Shown one piece after another: positions 1-10,132 of a stretch of 64,000 nucleotides of DNA. The stretch covers positions 496,001-560,000 of the forward strand of contig NHNW01000023.1 of assembly GCA_002786025.1 (NCBI GenBank), read 5' to 3'. Each line of letters begins with the position of its first letter. Positions within the stretch are counted from its first letter, which is position 1. The notes below the pieces were generated by a model. That model was not told the DNA's origin and ran no database searches. It saw only the letters and a list, made by a program, of their open reading frames with translations. The stretch comes from Zasmidium citrigriseum. Taxonomy: Eukaryota; Ascomycota; Dothideomycetes; Mycosphaerellales; Mycosphaerellaceae. Position numbers and translations under genes: made by a program.

Positions 1-398
1 GTGGCATACTGTGTTGAGATCCTTCCATTCAACATCCGAGCCAAGGGACTGGCTCTGAACATGGCGTTTGTGTCGTGTGCATCGGTAAGGCGAAGTTCAT
101 TCTGTGATTGAATCAGACTAACATTGTCCAGATTCTCAATCAATATGTCAACCCAATTGGGCTGGAGAAGATTGGATGGAAGTTCTACTTCGTCTACATC
201 GTCATCCTGGTGATTGAAGTTCTCTGCATTTGGTTCATCTTCGTCGAGACCAAGGGCTTGACCCTGGAAGAAGTGGCACATCTGCTTGATGGCCCAGAGA
301 CGCCGGTTCTTGAGGAGATGTCGAAGCCTGGCGAGGATACGATGAAGGAGGCTGTCGTTCTCGAGCACATTGATCGAGTTTCGTCATCGGAGAAGTAG
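1..398 (+). CDS. MFS sugar transporter, C-terminal part (5' truncated by window edge)
   Basis: Frame 1 is open from the window edge and reads through a short MFS loop (EILPFNIRAKGLAL). A 47-nt GT-AG intron (85-131, branch-like GACTAAC) follows, and exon 132-398 is joined in frame. The second exon encodes NQYVNPIGLEKIGWKFYFVY, the last membrane helix (IVILVIEVLCIWFIFVETKG) and a hydrophilic tail. The VETKG motif after the last helix and the Arg/Lys-containing loop are typical of the sugar porter family (hexose, lactose and pentose permeases of fungi). Only about 116 residues are in the window, so the substrate cannot be assigned. It lies on the same strand as the secreted GH93-like enzyme next door, which suggests but does not prove uptake of released sugars. 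Confidence 0.88.
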
Positions 399-1057
399 AG
401 CCGTTCCTGACAGATCAAGGTGGTCAGAAAGTCATAGAGCCCATAGTCAGAACGCTCGCACGGGTCAGGACCTAGACCATGTACATAGCCCCCGAAGCTC
501 ATGTTGTTCTCAGAATCGATTCTCGTCAAACGTGGTGGCCACAGTCTCGATCCAATGTTAGTTGGAGAGCTCAGTGAGACGTTGCTGTCCTCGCTTCGCG
601 TTGCAGTGACTCCAAGCGACATGTATGTGGCGTGTAGCGCTGCGCATGATCATTGTAAGTCTCGTATCCGTGCTCCACGTCGAAGAATCGGGGAACTCAG
701 ACCAGTCCTGCTTGCCGGAAGGCAGTTGCAATGGCGGCGGAGATACACCCAATCAGCTGATGCCAAAGCCGTGTCGATCAATAGCGCTAGCGCCTGCGTA
801 AGGTCATTGCCACGCACCACTTTTCACTATCTCAAAGCTCGCGTGATGCAGTTGCATTCCCTCGGTCGTGCTCCAATTGGTGGTAAAACGTTCTGCGTTT
901 CCCCATGGGCCGAATGTCTGGGGTCGAGCTGCGGAGAAGCCATACTGCCTCGTTTTGGTGGCATAGAGTGTCGACGGTACTGGGATATAAAGATCCTCAT
1001 TGACCGGTACGTCGCCTTGCTCATCAGACATCCAATCCAGGTTTCTCCTCTTTCATC
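399..1057. other. Intergenic region between transporter and GH93-like gene
   Basis: No convincing gene. Several overlapping open frames on both strands look like chance frames. The 3' part should hold the promoter of the downstream secreted hydrolase. Confidence 0.6.
986..991 (+). promoter_or_regulatory. TATA box candidate of GH93-like gene
   Basis: TATAAA lies 72 bp before the start codon at 1058, inside GGGATATAAAGATCC. The position suits a TATA-driven inducible gene. No experimental support. Confidence 0.45.
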
Positions 1058-2233
1058 ATGAGTCTTCGTTCAACCCTTCTGGCGGCTGCCAGCTTCCTCC
1101 CCGTCATCTCAGCCACGCCAACTCCCCTCGAAGCAAGAGCTCCAGCACCATACAGCAACTTCAACGACAACACCGTCTTCGTCCCGGGATCGAATTACAC
1201 CAGCTGGCGCACCATTTACGCTCGAACGCTGCAGCTGGCCGACAAGTCCCTCATCATCACCTGGGAAGACTACGACCCAGTCCCGGGGCCACAACAGTAC
1301 TTCCCCATCTACAAGTCCACCGACGGCGGCGCGACATGGTCGAACTTCACCCGCGTGTACGACCAAGTCAACGGCTGGGGTCTCCGCTATCAGCCATACT
1401 TCTACACCCTTGAGCAGAAGTTCGGTGGTTATCCCGCTGGTACGATTCTCCTCTCGGGTGTCTCGACTCCTTCGGATCTCAGCCAGGCGTACATCGAGCT
1501 TTACGCCAGTACCGACAACGCCAAGACGTTCAAATTCGTCAGCCATATTGCGTATGGAGCCGGTCCGGAGACTGTTACAAATGGCAATAAGGCCGTCTGG
1601 GAACCGTTCTTCTACATGTACAATGGCCAGTTGATTTGTTATTACTCTGACCAGACTGATCCGGCTCATGCACAGAAGCTTGTGACGGTGACGACCAAGG
1701 ATCTCAAGACGTGGTCCAGTCCAGTGAATGCGGTTGCCCAACCGAACTATGGTGACCGTCCAGGCATGGCTACTGTGGCCTTCATCAAGTCGACTGGCAA
1801 GTACATCATGACTTTTGAGTACTGCGGTGGTCCGTCTGCAGGTGGATGTCCAGCCTACTACAAAGTCGCCAGCTCTCCACTGGGCTTTGGAAGTGTCGAC
1901 CCTCAGCCGATCATCTCCAACGATTCGAACAAATTGATCCCCAATGGCTCGCCGTATGTTGTCTGGACACCCAAGCCCGGGGCCACCGACGGATCTGGTG
2001 TGATCATCATGAACGGCAATTCCCGGGAGGAAGTGTTCGTAAATGACGACTCTGCTGGCGTCAATGGATGGAAAGCGGTGGATGTTGGCCAGTGGTCTGC
2101 GTACTCGAGGAGTTTGCGCATCATCAATGACAATGGCAAGTCGAAGTTGTTGCTGGCGAATGGTGGAAACATGGGCTGCAATCCATGCACGAACAACTTT
2201 GTGGCAGTCGGAGTTGTCGATATCCCAACATGA
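1058..2233 (+). CDS. Secreted GH93-like exo-1,5-alpha-L-arabinanase (BNR/Asp-box propeller)
   Basis: Single-exon gene of 391 residues, close to the usual 370-400 of GH93. Residues 1-20 form a signal peptide (ATG at 1058, 72 bp after a TATA box). An Asp-box motif, YKSTDGGATWS, is at about 85-95, as in six-bladed beta-propeller glycosidases. VWEPFFYMYNGQL places Glu182 and MTFEYCGGP places Glu254. Their spacing of 72 residues equals that of the two catalytic glutamates (170 and 242) that I recall for the Fusarium GH93 enzyme Arb93A. The family releases arabinobiose from the ends of linear arabinan outside the cell. A sialidase-like annotation is the alternative, because both share Asp boxes, but the WEP and FEY contexts favour GH93. 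The sugar transporter upstream and the Zn2Cys6 regulator downstream fit a polysaccharide-use locus. Confidence 0.82.
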   Translation: MSLRSTLLAAASFLPVISATPTPLEARAPAPYSNFNDNTVFVPGSNYTSWRTIYARTLQLADKSLIITWEDYDPVPGPQQYFPIYKSTDGGATWSNFTRVYDQVNGWGLRYQPYFYTLEQKFGGYPAGTILLSGVSTPSDLSQAYIELYASTDNAKTFKFVSHIAYGAGPETVTNGNKAVWEPFFYMYNGQLICYYSDQTDPAHAQKLVTVTTKDLKTWSSPVNAVAQPNYGDRPGMATVAFIKSTGKYIMTFEYCGGPSAGGCPAYYKVASSPLGFGSVDPQPIISNDSNKLIPNGSPYVVWTPKPGATDGSGVIIMNGNSREEVFVNDDSAGVNGWKAVDVGQWSAYSRSLRIINDNGKSKLLLANGGNMGCNPCTNNFVAVGVVDIPT

Positions 2234-2388
2234 GAGTGGATCTCGCTTGCGTGTCAGAGCTATCTATATGAAGCGCGGTAGTGGCAGGATCGGGTGCTGT
2301 GTCTTTGCAAAGATGGTTGTCTTGGCGGTAGCCCGTGCGTTGGAAGAGGGTCGTTCACCCGGCTCCCATAGAATATGCAGAGCCTGAT

Positions 2389-2826
2389 CTAAACCACAAC
2401 TCCCAACATCGTCTTGATCTCCAGCACTTTCAGCCTGTCTTCAGTACAGCTCCACTTGATCTCAGCCGCACACCGTCTCCTCAACCCGGGCGGTGCATTC
2501 AAAAGCTCATATTCAGCAAAGCTCCTCAAATCTCCACCGACTCTGTTCGTCCATATGTTCGCAACGTCCAGAGAATATGCGGGAAAGTCTACTGAAACGC
2601 TTTCCAGGTGATATAGGTGAGTCTCGAGATCCATCGGCGCAGAGTGCTCCACCGTTCCATTCAGTCCAGCGTAGCTATAATTTGGGTCGAAGGATTCCTG
2701 CCAGAACGTGTGTGTCGGATTCAGATGGCGACTGTTGATTTTGTCGAAGAAGCTGTAGAGAATGTCTGAGCAGTGGCGCCGCACAGCGTGTTCATCTTTG
2801 AGGTTGACAGTTGGGGTAGGCGGCAT
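2389..2826 (-). CDS. Small SnoaL/NTF2-like protein
   Basis: About 145 residues starting MPPTPTVNLKDEHAVRRHC. The pattern is an N-terminal helix (CSDILYSFFDKINSRHL), an aromatic-rich middle (FWQESFDPNYSYAG) and alternating strands at the C-terminus (AEIKWSCTEDRLKVLEIKTM). This is the layout of small SnoaL/NTF2-like folds seen in many fungal unknowns. The frame stays open upstream to an ATG at 2991, giving 200 residues, but the extra N-terminal stretch is low-complexity and basic, so I prefer the start at 2826. It lies just downstream of the Zn2Cys6 gene on the same strand. Function unknown; family assignment is by appearance only. Confidence 0.55.
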   Translation of the reverse strand: MPPTPTVNLKDEHAVRRHCSDILYSFFDKINSRHLNPTHTFWQESFDPNYSYAGLNGTVEHSAPMDLETHLYHLESVSVDFPAYSLDVANIWTNRVGGDLRSFAEYELLNAPPGLRRRCAAEIKWSCTEDRLKVLEIKTMLGVVV

Positions 2827-3057
2827 GGCCACACCGGGCAGGTTGGTCGTTGTAGAACGATAGGTGAGGGCGCCCGGCCTGTGTAGGAGGTTCCTCAGTC
2901 GAGATGAATCTCGAGCATTGTTGTATCTTGTGGATGTACCAGAAGCGTCGTTGGTTTTGTCGAGAACAGGACAAGGTTTAGAAAGACCCACATCTGCTCC
3001 TTCATGTGCATGTACTGGCTCGCTACTGCTTGGTCATCATTAGGTGCTCAGTTCAGC

Positions 3058-5325
3058 TCAGGTCCAGTTCATGGCATTGTCGAAAAGCGGTGCGTCGAGA
3101 CCGAACAAAGGGTCGAATGGCATGTACCAGTCTTCGACATTCGGCATGGTATCGTTCGGGATCAATTCAGTCTGAATCTGGCCTACGTCCCCAGCACGAA
3201 ACATTTGGCTTGATTCTTCCAGGGGTACAGAGAAGTCGAACGTTCTCAATATGGCTTCCATGTCGATGTCAGTCAGGCTGATCTGAGGCGGTGCTGACGA
3301 GTCCGTCCACAGAGCAGATTCGTTTGTCGTTGATATGGCCTGATCCTCGTCTAGGAGCGGCTCGAAAAGATCTAGCTGGCAGCCTTCGACTGGGTCTGTT
3401 CGAGATCTGACGGTCTGGAAAGTCTTTCCAACGTCAACATTGAAGCGTTTCATGAGGTTGAGCAGAATAGCCATCGACTGTCGTGGAGCATGACATCGCG
3501 CTTGTTGTTCTGACAGGATCTCCAGACAGAGTTTCAGTGATTGATGAGAACTCGATCCGGGTGGACGTTGTGTTGCAAGCCGTACATGGATCGTAGCGCT
3601 CACGTAGATGGCGTACGACAGGAGATAGGGACTACTCTTGGTGCAATAATGCTGTATGTAGAGCCGTAGTATCGTATCGATTTCGGTGGCTGCTGTCACA
3701 CACGCTGAGAAGGCTGAAGCTGTGTTTTCGTTCGAAGTGGTTTGCAGGTGGCCCTCTGAGACGAACGGCCGGTGCAGGAGAATTTGCAATGTGTGGTACA
3801 TAGACCTGCTCTCGTCAGTCAATGCAGTACATCTGTAAGACTCGCCTACCTTAGAGACAACGTGTGAGGAAGCACATCAAATGCACTTGGATCCTCGGTA
3901 CTCAGTCGTAAATGCTCCGGCAGAGATTCCTTCCACATGTCCAAGTCCCGAGTCAAGGATGCGGCCGACAGCACCAAGGCGTTCGCTTGCATCGTCGACG
4001 ACTTCTCTGAGTACAAGGTCGAAAGGATACATTCGGCAATCACACTCAACTTGCACATTTGTTCGAACATCGAGACGCCGCGTGAGGGTATGCCGGTCTC
4101 CTTGCGCACAGCTGTGAAGGTGAATGTGTCGAAGGGCTCGAGCTCGTCATACGCATCTATGAAGGTGACAGAGACGTTGCAGTCGGCGTCTTTGAGCCGG
4201 CATGGTCGTCCTTGGTATATCGCCTGGATCTTATCGGTGACTGCATCATCCAAATCAGCAAACGCATCGAAGTCAACACAAGGTATACATTACTGTATGC
4301 TGCCCAGAAAACTCTGCGTCCGATCTCTCGGCTCTCAGTAGAGCCGCTTCGATAGAAGCTGGAACTCGTCGTGTGTATTCCCAAATCAACAAGTATATTG
4401 ATGGCGATTCCCAGGTAGTGCCAAGAAAGACTCCTCTCATCACACCAAGAGAAAAGAGCATCAGACATGAGCAGAAGCGCCTGAGCAGTTGTGACTGAGC
4501 TCTTACAGAGCGCTCGTGTGTTTGCGTCGTATAGCATTCCTTCGACCTTCCGTCGGAATATCATACCTCCTTCACAGGCATCTGGACTTTCCGAGGAAGA
4601 CAAAATTGCCGGACAGTGTCTGGAGGCAGTGAAGAGCATGGCATTGAGGAGAAGTGGGCTGAAGTACGGGCCTCGACAGGCTATGTCTCGCGTGAAGGCT
4701 GGCCGATAGACGACAGTGCCCGTGTATAGCTGACGATTCCAGAATGCGGCAAGGAGCTCTTTGCCCAGGTTGGGATCGGTGCCATCGAAATCGAGTCTGC
4801 CGGCTTGGAAATCGATCGCTTCTCGTTGTCCTGGACCAAGAGTCAGTACTCCGCATGCGAGGTTCTACCAATGGCCCTACGCTGAATAGCTGTTCTGGCA
4901 AGCAGCTGTTCTTTCTCGGGACTAGTCGAGGAGTCCGCCGTATGAGATTGATTCACTAAGGCTCGCTGGTCGTACATAGCGCTTGACGGGCCATGAAATT
5001 GAGACTGATTTTCCATAGTCGACGAAGTTACACCAGAAGTCTCTCGCGCAGCAGGTTCTCCCGCGTTGCTATCAGGCGTTGGCGGAGTCTGCAAGAGTGC
5101 AAGTGACTGCCTCAGTTCGGCATTCTGTTGCGTCAACCTGTCGATTGCTGAGTTTGTTGGCCTCGTCTTGATGATTCGCTCCGAGTATACGCATTCTCGT
5201 CCGTACTGTATGCATTTGTTACAACTCTTCTCGCCGTCGCAGCCAAGCTTCCGCCGTCTGCAGAAGTAGCAGGCGGCGGCGACTTTCTGTTTGCGGCGTC
5301 GAGAGTGCGATTCTGCAGGAGCCAT
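3058..5325 (-). CDS. Zn2Cys6 transcription factor with fungal-specific TF domain
   Basis: Four exons: 5325-4881, 4830-4294, 4240-3850 and 3805-3058, with introns of 50, 53 and 44 nt, giving about 706 residues. The N-terminus carries the binuclear zinc cluster, CYFCRRRKLGC then CNKCIQYGREC (C-x2-C-x6-C ... C-x2-C-x6-C), followed by a linker and a coiled-coil-like stretch (RLTQQNAELRQSLALLQ). The middle homology region follows from about residue 150 (DFQAGRLDFDGTDPNLGKEL), with YRPAFTRD, the helix ITDKIQAIYQGRPCRL recovered only when intron 2 is spliced, and MYHTLQILLHRPF after intron 3. The acidic C-terminus (DMEAILRTFDF) may be the activating part. Such proteins bind CGG-containing promoter sites as dimers. 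Target genes are unknown; the neighbouring GH93 and transporter genes are natural candidates. Confidence 0.9.
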
Positions 5326-5884
5326 TGGGCCTGATGAAATGTCTAATACCTTTCAGTGAGTCAGTCAATATCGGCGGTCGTGATAATAAGATGCTCGGGA
5401 TTGAGATCGTGGGTGGAGGGCGGAAGGAAGAGGAGAAGGAGCTGAGGCGGAACGACACCTTCCGCGATTTGTCAGCGGTTGATGCGAATGCGTTGAACAG
5501 AAGAAAGGATTGCCATCGACGAAATCGTCATTTTCAATCCTATGGAGATGATCAGCAATTTGAAGACAATAGGAATGACTTGTTATCGGCGCGCTCGCTC
5601 CACCTGTATCGAGTCTCTGGGTTTGGCTGGACTGCCCTTAAAGAGGACCGGAGCAGTGCGATAGAGTCCATTGGTATCTTAGAAAGTTAAGTACAAATGC
5701 ATATCTGTTGGTCGATGTGATAGTTAGCTATGAGGCCACGAGGGTGTGATCAACGCAAGGAAGAATACTCACTGCAAACCTCTCTCTTCCCAGGTGGACA
5801 AGCCGCCGCGGAGAGCAACCTCCCCTTCATCGCCCAACGTCTTGAGAAACACATCCAGATCAAAAGAGACTCCCGCAGAGAACC
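5326..5884. other. Intergenic region
   Basis: About 560 bp between the start of the Zn2Cys6 gene and the 3' end of the GNAT gene. I see no gene; open frames here are short and compositionally poor. The proximal part should contain the 5' leader and promoter of the regulator. Confidence 0.6.
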
Positions 5885-6463
5885 TCACTCCCCACCCAAA
5901 TCCTTCCCCAGAACAATCATCTCCAACCCCTCCCTCAACACCTCCCTCCCCGTCTCCCCATAAAAGAACTCCCTCTTCCTCCCCGTAACCTCATACCCCT
6001 GCCTCTCATACCACGCCTTTAACTCACTTCTCGTACTCACAAAATCAAACTCGAGCCTCCGCACTCCCCACTCCTCGGACACATACCTCTCTGCCTCCTT
6101 GAGCATAGCCTTCCCAAGACCTTTTCCGTGAATGGTTGGGTCGACGGCCAGGAAGCCGAGCCAGGCGGCGCCGGGGGTGATATGCTGTGGGTTTGTGCTG
6201 TCGGGGCGGCGGAGGAAGCATGTTGCCACGGCTTGAGGGTTTGGGGGAAGGGATCCGACGAGCATGATTGTGGCCGAGGATTTGCCGGTGATGAAGTCTT
6301 CGATTAGGGGTTCTGAGACTATGTCCACGCGTTTGTCTTGCGAGTCGTAGAGCCAGGTTTGACCGGTCTTTTCGCTGCGGAAGGCGGCGTTGATGAGGTG
6401 GGTTAGATGGGTTGTGTCGGAGGGTGTGGCGAGGCGGAAGGTCAGGGGTGTTGGGGCGGTCAT
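5885..6463 (-). CDS. GNAT-family N-acetyltransferase
   Basis: Intronless, 192 residues. It begins PLTFRLATPSDTTHLTHLIN, the usual first strand and helix of the GNAT fold. The acetyl-CoA binding motif A is LGFLAVDPTIHGKGLGKAML (Q/R-x-x-G-x-G/A replaced by HGKGLGKA) at about residues 103-122, preceded by GAAW. Motif B follows as ELKAWYERQGYEVTGRKREF, with the Tyr expected near the pantetheine site. Length and motif order fit a free-standing cytosolic acetyltransferase of small molecules or N-termini. The substrate cannot be predicted. The gene is divergent from the alpha/beta hydrolase gene. Confidence 0.85.
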   Translation of the reverse strand: MTAPTPLTFRLATPSDTTHLTHLINAAFRSEKTGQTWLYDSQDKRVDIVSEPLIEDFITGKSSATIMLVGSLPPNPQAVATCFLRRPDSTNPQHITPGAAWLGFLAVDPTIHGKGLGKAMLKEAERYVSEEWGVRRLEFDFVSTRSELKAWYERQGYEVTGRKREFFYGETGREVLREGLEMIVLGKDLGGE

Positions 6464-6779
6464 TTTGGCTGGGTAATGGAGAGCGATTCGTTGTTCGAGT
6501 ATCTTTGATCCTTTTGTAGGCGCGATCAGGCTGGAAGGTGTAGTTGTCGAACGCCCTAAGGGCGTGAAATGTTGAGCGGCTGAGATGCACTTCGTGAGGT
6601 TACATTGGCATTGGCGCTAGTGAGGTGGAGCCCGGTAGCTGTGGTATGGCCGGTAACCTCCTCGCCGTCCAAGTCCTAATTGCAATTGAACTTCCCAGTC
6701 AGTGAAGTAGCTTCACAATGGGATGTTTCGGTCGATTAGAATAGCAGATGTCGAGTAGACTGACAGTGGTTTGCCCAGT

Positions 6780-6862
6780 GCTGAAGCGGATGATTGCGTT
6801 CCGCTTCGCAGCTGCCGAATTGGTCAGCGTTCAAGAAACGGAATGAAGCAATCCGCTTCAGC
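6780..6862. promoter_or_regulatory. Imperfect inverted repeat with three GAAGCGGA octamers
   Basis: The left arm (6780-6803) and right arm (6839-6862) are near reverse complements, both carrying GCTGAAGCGGAT. A third copy of the octamer lies between them in reverse orientation (TTCCGCTTC, 6799-6807). CGG triplets in opposite orientation are the usual half-sites of Zn2Cys6 proteins. The TATA box lies about 30 bp downstream, so this is a candidate operator for the esterase gene. Confidence 0.45.
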
Positions 6863-6892
6863 AGTATAGATCACTCTTCACGCACCTGAACA

Positions 6893-6898
6893 TATAAA
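6893..6898 (+). promoter_or_regulatory. TATA box candidate of alpha/beta hydrolase gene
   Basis: TATAAA within ACATATAAAGG, 87 bp before the start codon at 6980. Confidence 0.45.
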
Positions 6899-6979
6899 GG
6901 TGTGAATCGTCGAGTATGAGAGTAGCAGAAACACATTCGAGCACTCACCAAGACCACTAGCCCAACTTTCCTCCTCACC

Positions 6980-8079
6980 ATGTCGACACAATCCACCATC
7001 GATCCAGCCTTCGCCGGCTTCACCATCTTCGAAGAAACGTCCGAGATCCCGTACCTACCCTCCTTGCTCACGCACTCATCTTTAGCAGATACAAAACCAT
7101 CTCCTCCCACCCGATCAAAGCCGCAATCCTAATCCTCAAAGACCTCAAACCCGGCCTTCATCCCGTCATCGTCAACATTCACGGCGGCTTCTTCGCAACA
7201 GGCCACTCTCTATTCGCTCCTTGGTTCCATCCGTGGCTGCTCAAACTCGCTCTCGATCAAGGGGCGATCATCGTCTCGGCGGATTATCGGCTCTTGCCGT
7301 CGAAGAATGGAGTTGCGGATCAGTTGGAGGATCTTGAGGATTTTTGGCTGTGGATGAAGACAGAATTACCGACGGTGCTGGAAGACAGGGCTTCGGGCCA
7401 AAAGCTGGATTTCGACCACCTCATGCTGATCGGCGGCTCCGCAGGCGGCTACTACGTCTCCCAGGTGGCTATGTCGCATCCCGATGAGATCTCCGCGTTG
7501 GTCATGGCCTATCCGTGCGTTGATTTGAAAGACAGCATTTTCAGTCAAGGACCGCCAACCGGAAAGCCTTCGGTGTTGCGATTCCCAGTGGAGGATATCC
7601 CATCTAAGGAGGAAGCTCTCGAGTGGTTCCAACAGAGGCGAGGGACCGTGGCAAGTAAAGGCGAATTGGAGATTACGCCGTACTGTGTGAGCTTGACGCA
7701 GCATGGTATGTTCTTTGATGAGGTGTTGGAGTTTGGAGGCGTGAAGTTGGGTAGGGAGGAGTTGCCGCTTGAGAGGTTGGAGGCTGGGGCGAAGCTGCCG
7801 AAGAATGTGTGGGTGTTGTCTTAATCCTCGGGCTAGGTGGATGCAGTGCTGACGATTTGCAGATGGATCTTCCATGGTGATGACGACTCGGTCGTCTACC
7901 ATCGTCAGTCTGAGAAATTTGTCGATCTTCTTAAATCCAAGCTGCCGGAGACGAATTTGAAGTTCGACATTGCTCCCGGCGAGGATCACGCATTCGATAT
8001 GGAGGCTTCGAAATGGGAACCGTTTGCAGAGCGCACAAAGGCGATTGAGTGGTTGGAGAAGGCGTGGCTGGAGAAGTAA
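6980..8079 (+). CDS. Alpha/beta hydrolase fold-3 esterase
   Basis: Three exons: 6980-7038, 7089-7817 and 7863-8079, with introns of 50 and 45 nt, giving 334 residues. Splicing restores GFTIFEETYKTISSHPIKAA at the first junction and KNVWVLWIFHGDDDSVV at the second; both junctions are in phase. The oxyanion-hole motif HGG is at 51-53. The nucleophile elbow IGGSAGG puts Ser137 as nucleophile. HGDDDSVV (about 267-274) carries the acid and GEDHAFD the catalytic His305. This is the hormone-sensitive-lipase/BD-FAE type fold-3 arrangement and predicts a cytosolic carboxylesterase or deacylase with unknown substrate. The second donor (GTCTTA) is weak. No signal peptide. Confidence 0.85.
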
Positions 8080-8107
8080 GTCCTGGCACAGTGCGATCGG
8101 TCTTGTG

Positions 8108-9751
8108 TCATTCCCATAGTGTCGCCATAGCGTTATTGACGAATTCTTCTCGTGCTCCGAAGTCTTGATCTTGCCGGACTGCTCCCGTGTCACGCCCGTT
8201 GCTCGTCGTATCGCTAGGGCTTTGGGTCTCTCGGTCGTCGAGTGGTAAAGAGTGTTCGAGCAAAAAGCGCACCATCCACTTGTCAATGCGATGGGTGTTG
8301 GGATCGACGGACTGTAGGCAAGCGTTCTGAAAAGTAGACAGCCGTGAGATCTGCAAAAAAGTCAGTAATCTTTATAGTGCAAGTTTTGCGAAACGCACCG
8401 TTCGTTCCAGGCTAGGCCAGATCGTTCTCATCTCGATCAAAGCGACAAAGTTCGAATTCAGATGTGCTCGAGTTGCGTCAAGATCGTCTTGAACTCCAAA
8501 GAGGAGCATATGTAGCAATACGGATGACGAGACCACCGTCATATGCCCAACTGTCGCATAGACTGCCTCACAGCCAGGTGTTTGCCGCGACCTGCGCAGT
8601 AGATCGCTATATTCTGAAGCATGATACCTGCACCGCTCCGCAAATTTCTTCGAGGTGGCCGTCGCCGGTCGTTGAAGATCGAGATATTGAAAGTAGAGCA
8701 GTGTGGAGTAATGATGGTAGCCCAGATGCAAACCGACGAATGGTCCGCCCAGTCCTCTGGCCAGGTGTGCATTGAAGTTGCCGTTGGTCAATTGCATTGT
8801 GCCTGGCAAGCTCTCCAGCCATCGGTCAAATCTTTGAGCGATCTCCATTGCAGTCTCGTCCACTTTTGCGTCGTCCAGGCTAAAGGCATCGTCCACGAGC
8901 TGTCGATTTAGGTCTTGCACGTCGGGAAACATCTCAGCCAGTGTAATCATGTACGCCCAGAGGCCAGAAGGCGCTCGAAGTTGAGTGTCTCCCGACCGGG
9001 CATTCTGAAAAGCTTCTTCGTCGATAGGCAGCTCCACAATCTTGTTTGTGGTGTAGAGTTGACGAGGAAGGCCGAGACCCGCACTGCACCAGTAGTCGGC
9101 CATGAATAAAGTCCACCATACTCTGCTCTTCGTCTCCCGAAGGATAGCGTCGTCTTCGTCATTCGGCTCGTGGAGCTTCAAAATGTGTGCCATGCGGTTG
9201 GCAATGCCGAAGTACAAAGTCTCCGAAGACGGTGACAGCTCGGCCGCACAAATGTTGGCGATCAGGATCAGCGTCTGGACGGTCGCCAGGCACACATTCT
9301 CCAGATCAGCCTGGACAAGTCGTTTGGCTTCCAAGCTCAATGGCTTATTCAGAGAAGCCAGATCCGGATCCTTGCTCAGACTACAGCCTAGGCTGCAGAT
9401 GCTGTACAGCAGGTGCTTCGGAATACTTCTGCTGCGAATATCATCCCAGAGCGTTGCCGTATGGAAAAGGCTATGAGGTCGATCGTGGATGAGGTAAAGG
9501 TAGTTTTGGACCAGATCGGTGACTGTCTTCTCCGAGAGGTTGATCTTCTTGCCGTGCGAGGAGAAGGTAATCCCAGATGGCAAGAGATGTGTTTCCGCTG
9601 ACTTTGGAGCATTGATTCTATGGGCGGCACTTTGAGAGGCTAAAGAGCAGGTCTGGCTGTGTTTTCTACACTGGATGCATCCGTCTTCGGTTGCGTTCGT
9701 GCACTTGCGCTTCAAGGATCGACATCGGACGCACGCGATCGCTCGACGCAT
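8108..9751 (-). CDS. Zn2Cys6 transcription factor
   Basis: Two exons, 9751-8399 and 8350-8108, separated by a 48-nt intron; 531 residues. The zinc cluster begins at residue 7: CVRCRSLKRKC then CIQCRKHSQTC. The fungal-specific TF domain follows, with DLVQNYLYLIHDRPHSLFH, LYSICSLGCSLS, and the signature around TKSRVWWTLFMADYWCSAGL (about 208-228). The C-terminal exon supplies ISRLSTFQNACLQSVDPNTH, a common closing helix of this family. The gene is convergent with the esterase gene (28 bp between stop codons). It is a plausible but unproven regulator of that gene. Confidence 0.88.
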
Positions 9752-10132
9752 TCTCTGTCATGTTCTTGTTGCGAGAGAGAAGAAAGGGCCGATGGTCGAG
9801 ATTTCACTGCAGTCCGTGAAATGTCAGTTGTTGGAGGAGAAAAGAGAGCGGGAGGGGCGAGGTCGAAGGGTCAAGACGCTAGTGCGATACGCTAGGACCG
9901 GGTCGAGACCCTCACTCTCACTCTCACTCACTCACTCACTCGTCATGGCGGCCATCTTTCAGGTTGTAGTGAATGAAGGCTGGCACATCTTGCGGTGTTT
10001 TTGCTCAAGGGCAATGGTCGATTCTCTGCGTTCTTGCGGCTGTCAAGTTTCGGCCAATCTAAACGAAAATGCTAGCGCACCTTTACAACCCTCTGCCATC
10101 CCACAACGCCATGTTTCGTACTCATTGTCCAA
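9752..10132. other. Intergenic region with CTCA microsatellite
   Basis: 381 bp between the start of the Zn2Cys6 gene and the stop of thymidylate synthase. It carries a short CTCA/CTCTCA repeat and no gene I can support. Confidence 0.6.
9911..9942. repeat. CTCA/CTCTCA microsatellite
   Basis: About 32 bp of CTCACT-type repeat, ending in four CTCA units. Simple repeat only. Confidence 0.85.

Larger units (their letters stand above)
6464..6979. other. Divergent intergenic region with inverted repeat and TATA box
   Basis: This 516-bp interval separates the GNAT gene (minus) from the alpha/beta hydrolase gene (plus). It contains an imperfect inverted repeat with three copies of GAAGCGGA and a TATA box, described separately. 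No gene is visible. Confidence 0.6.

Noticed and set aside
501..1061. 186-codon plus-strand frame upstream of the GH93-like gene
   Set aside because: It overlaps other frames, has no domain and spans the TATA box of the GH93-like gene.
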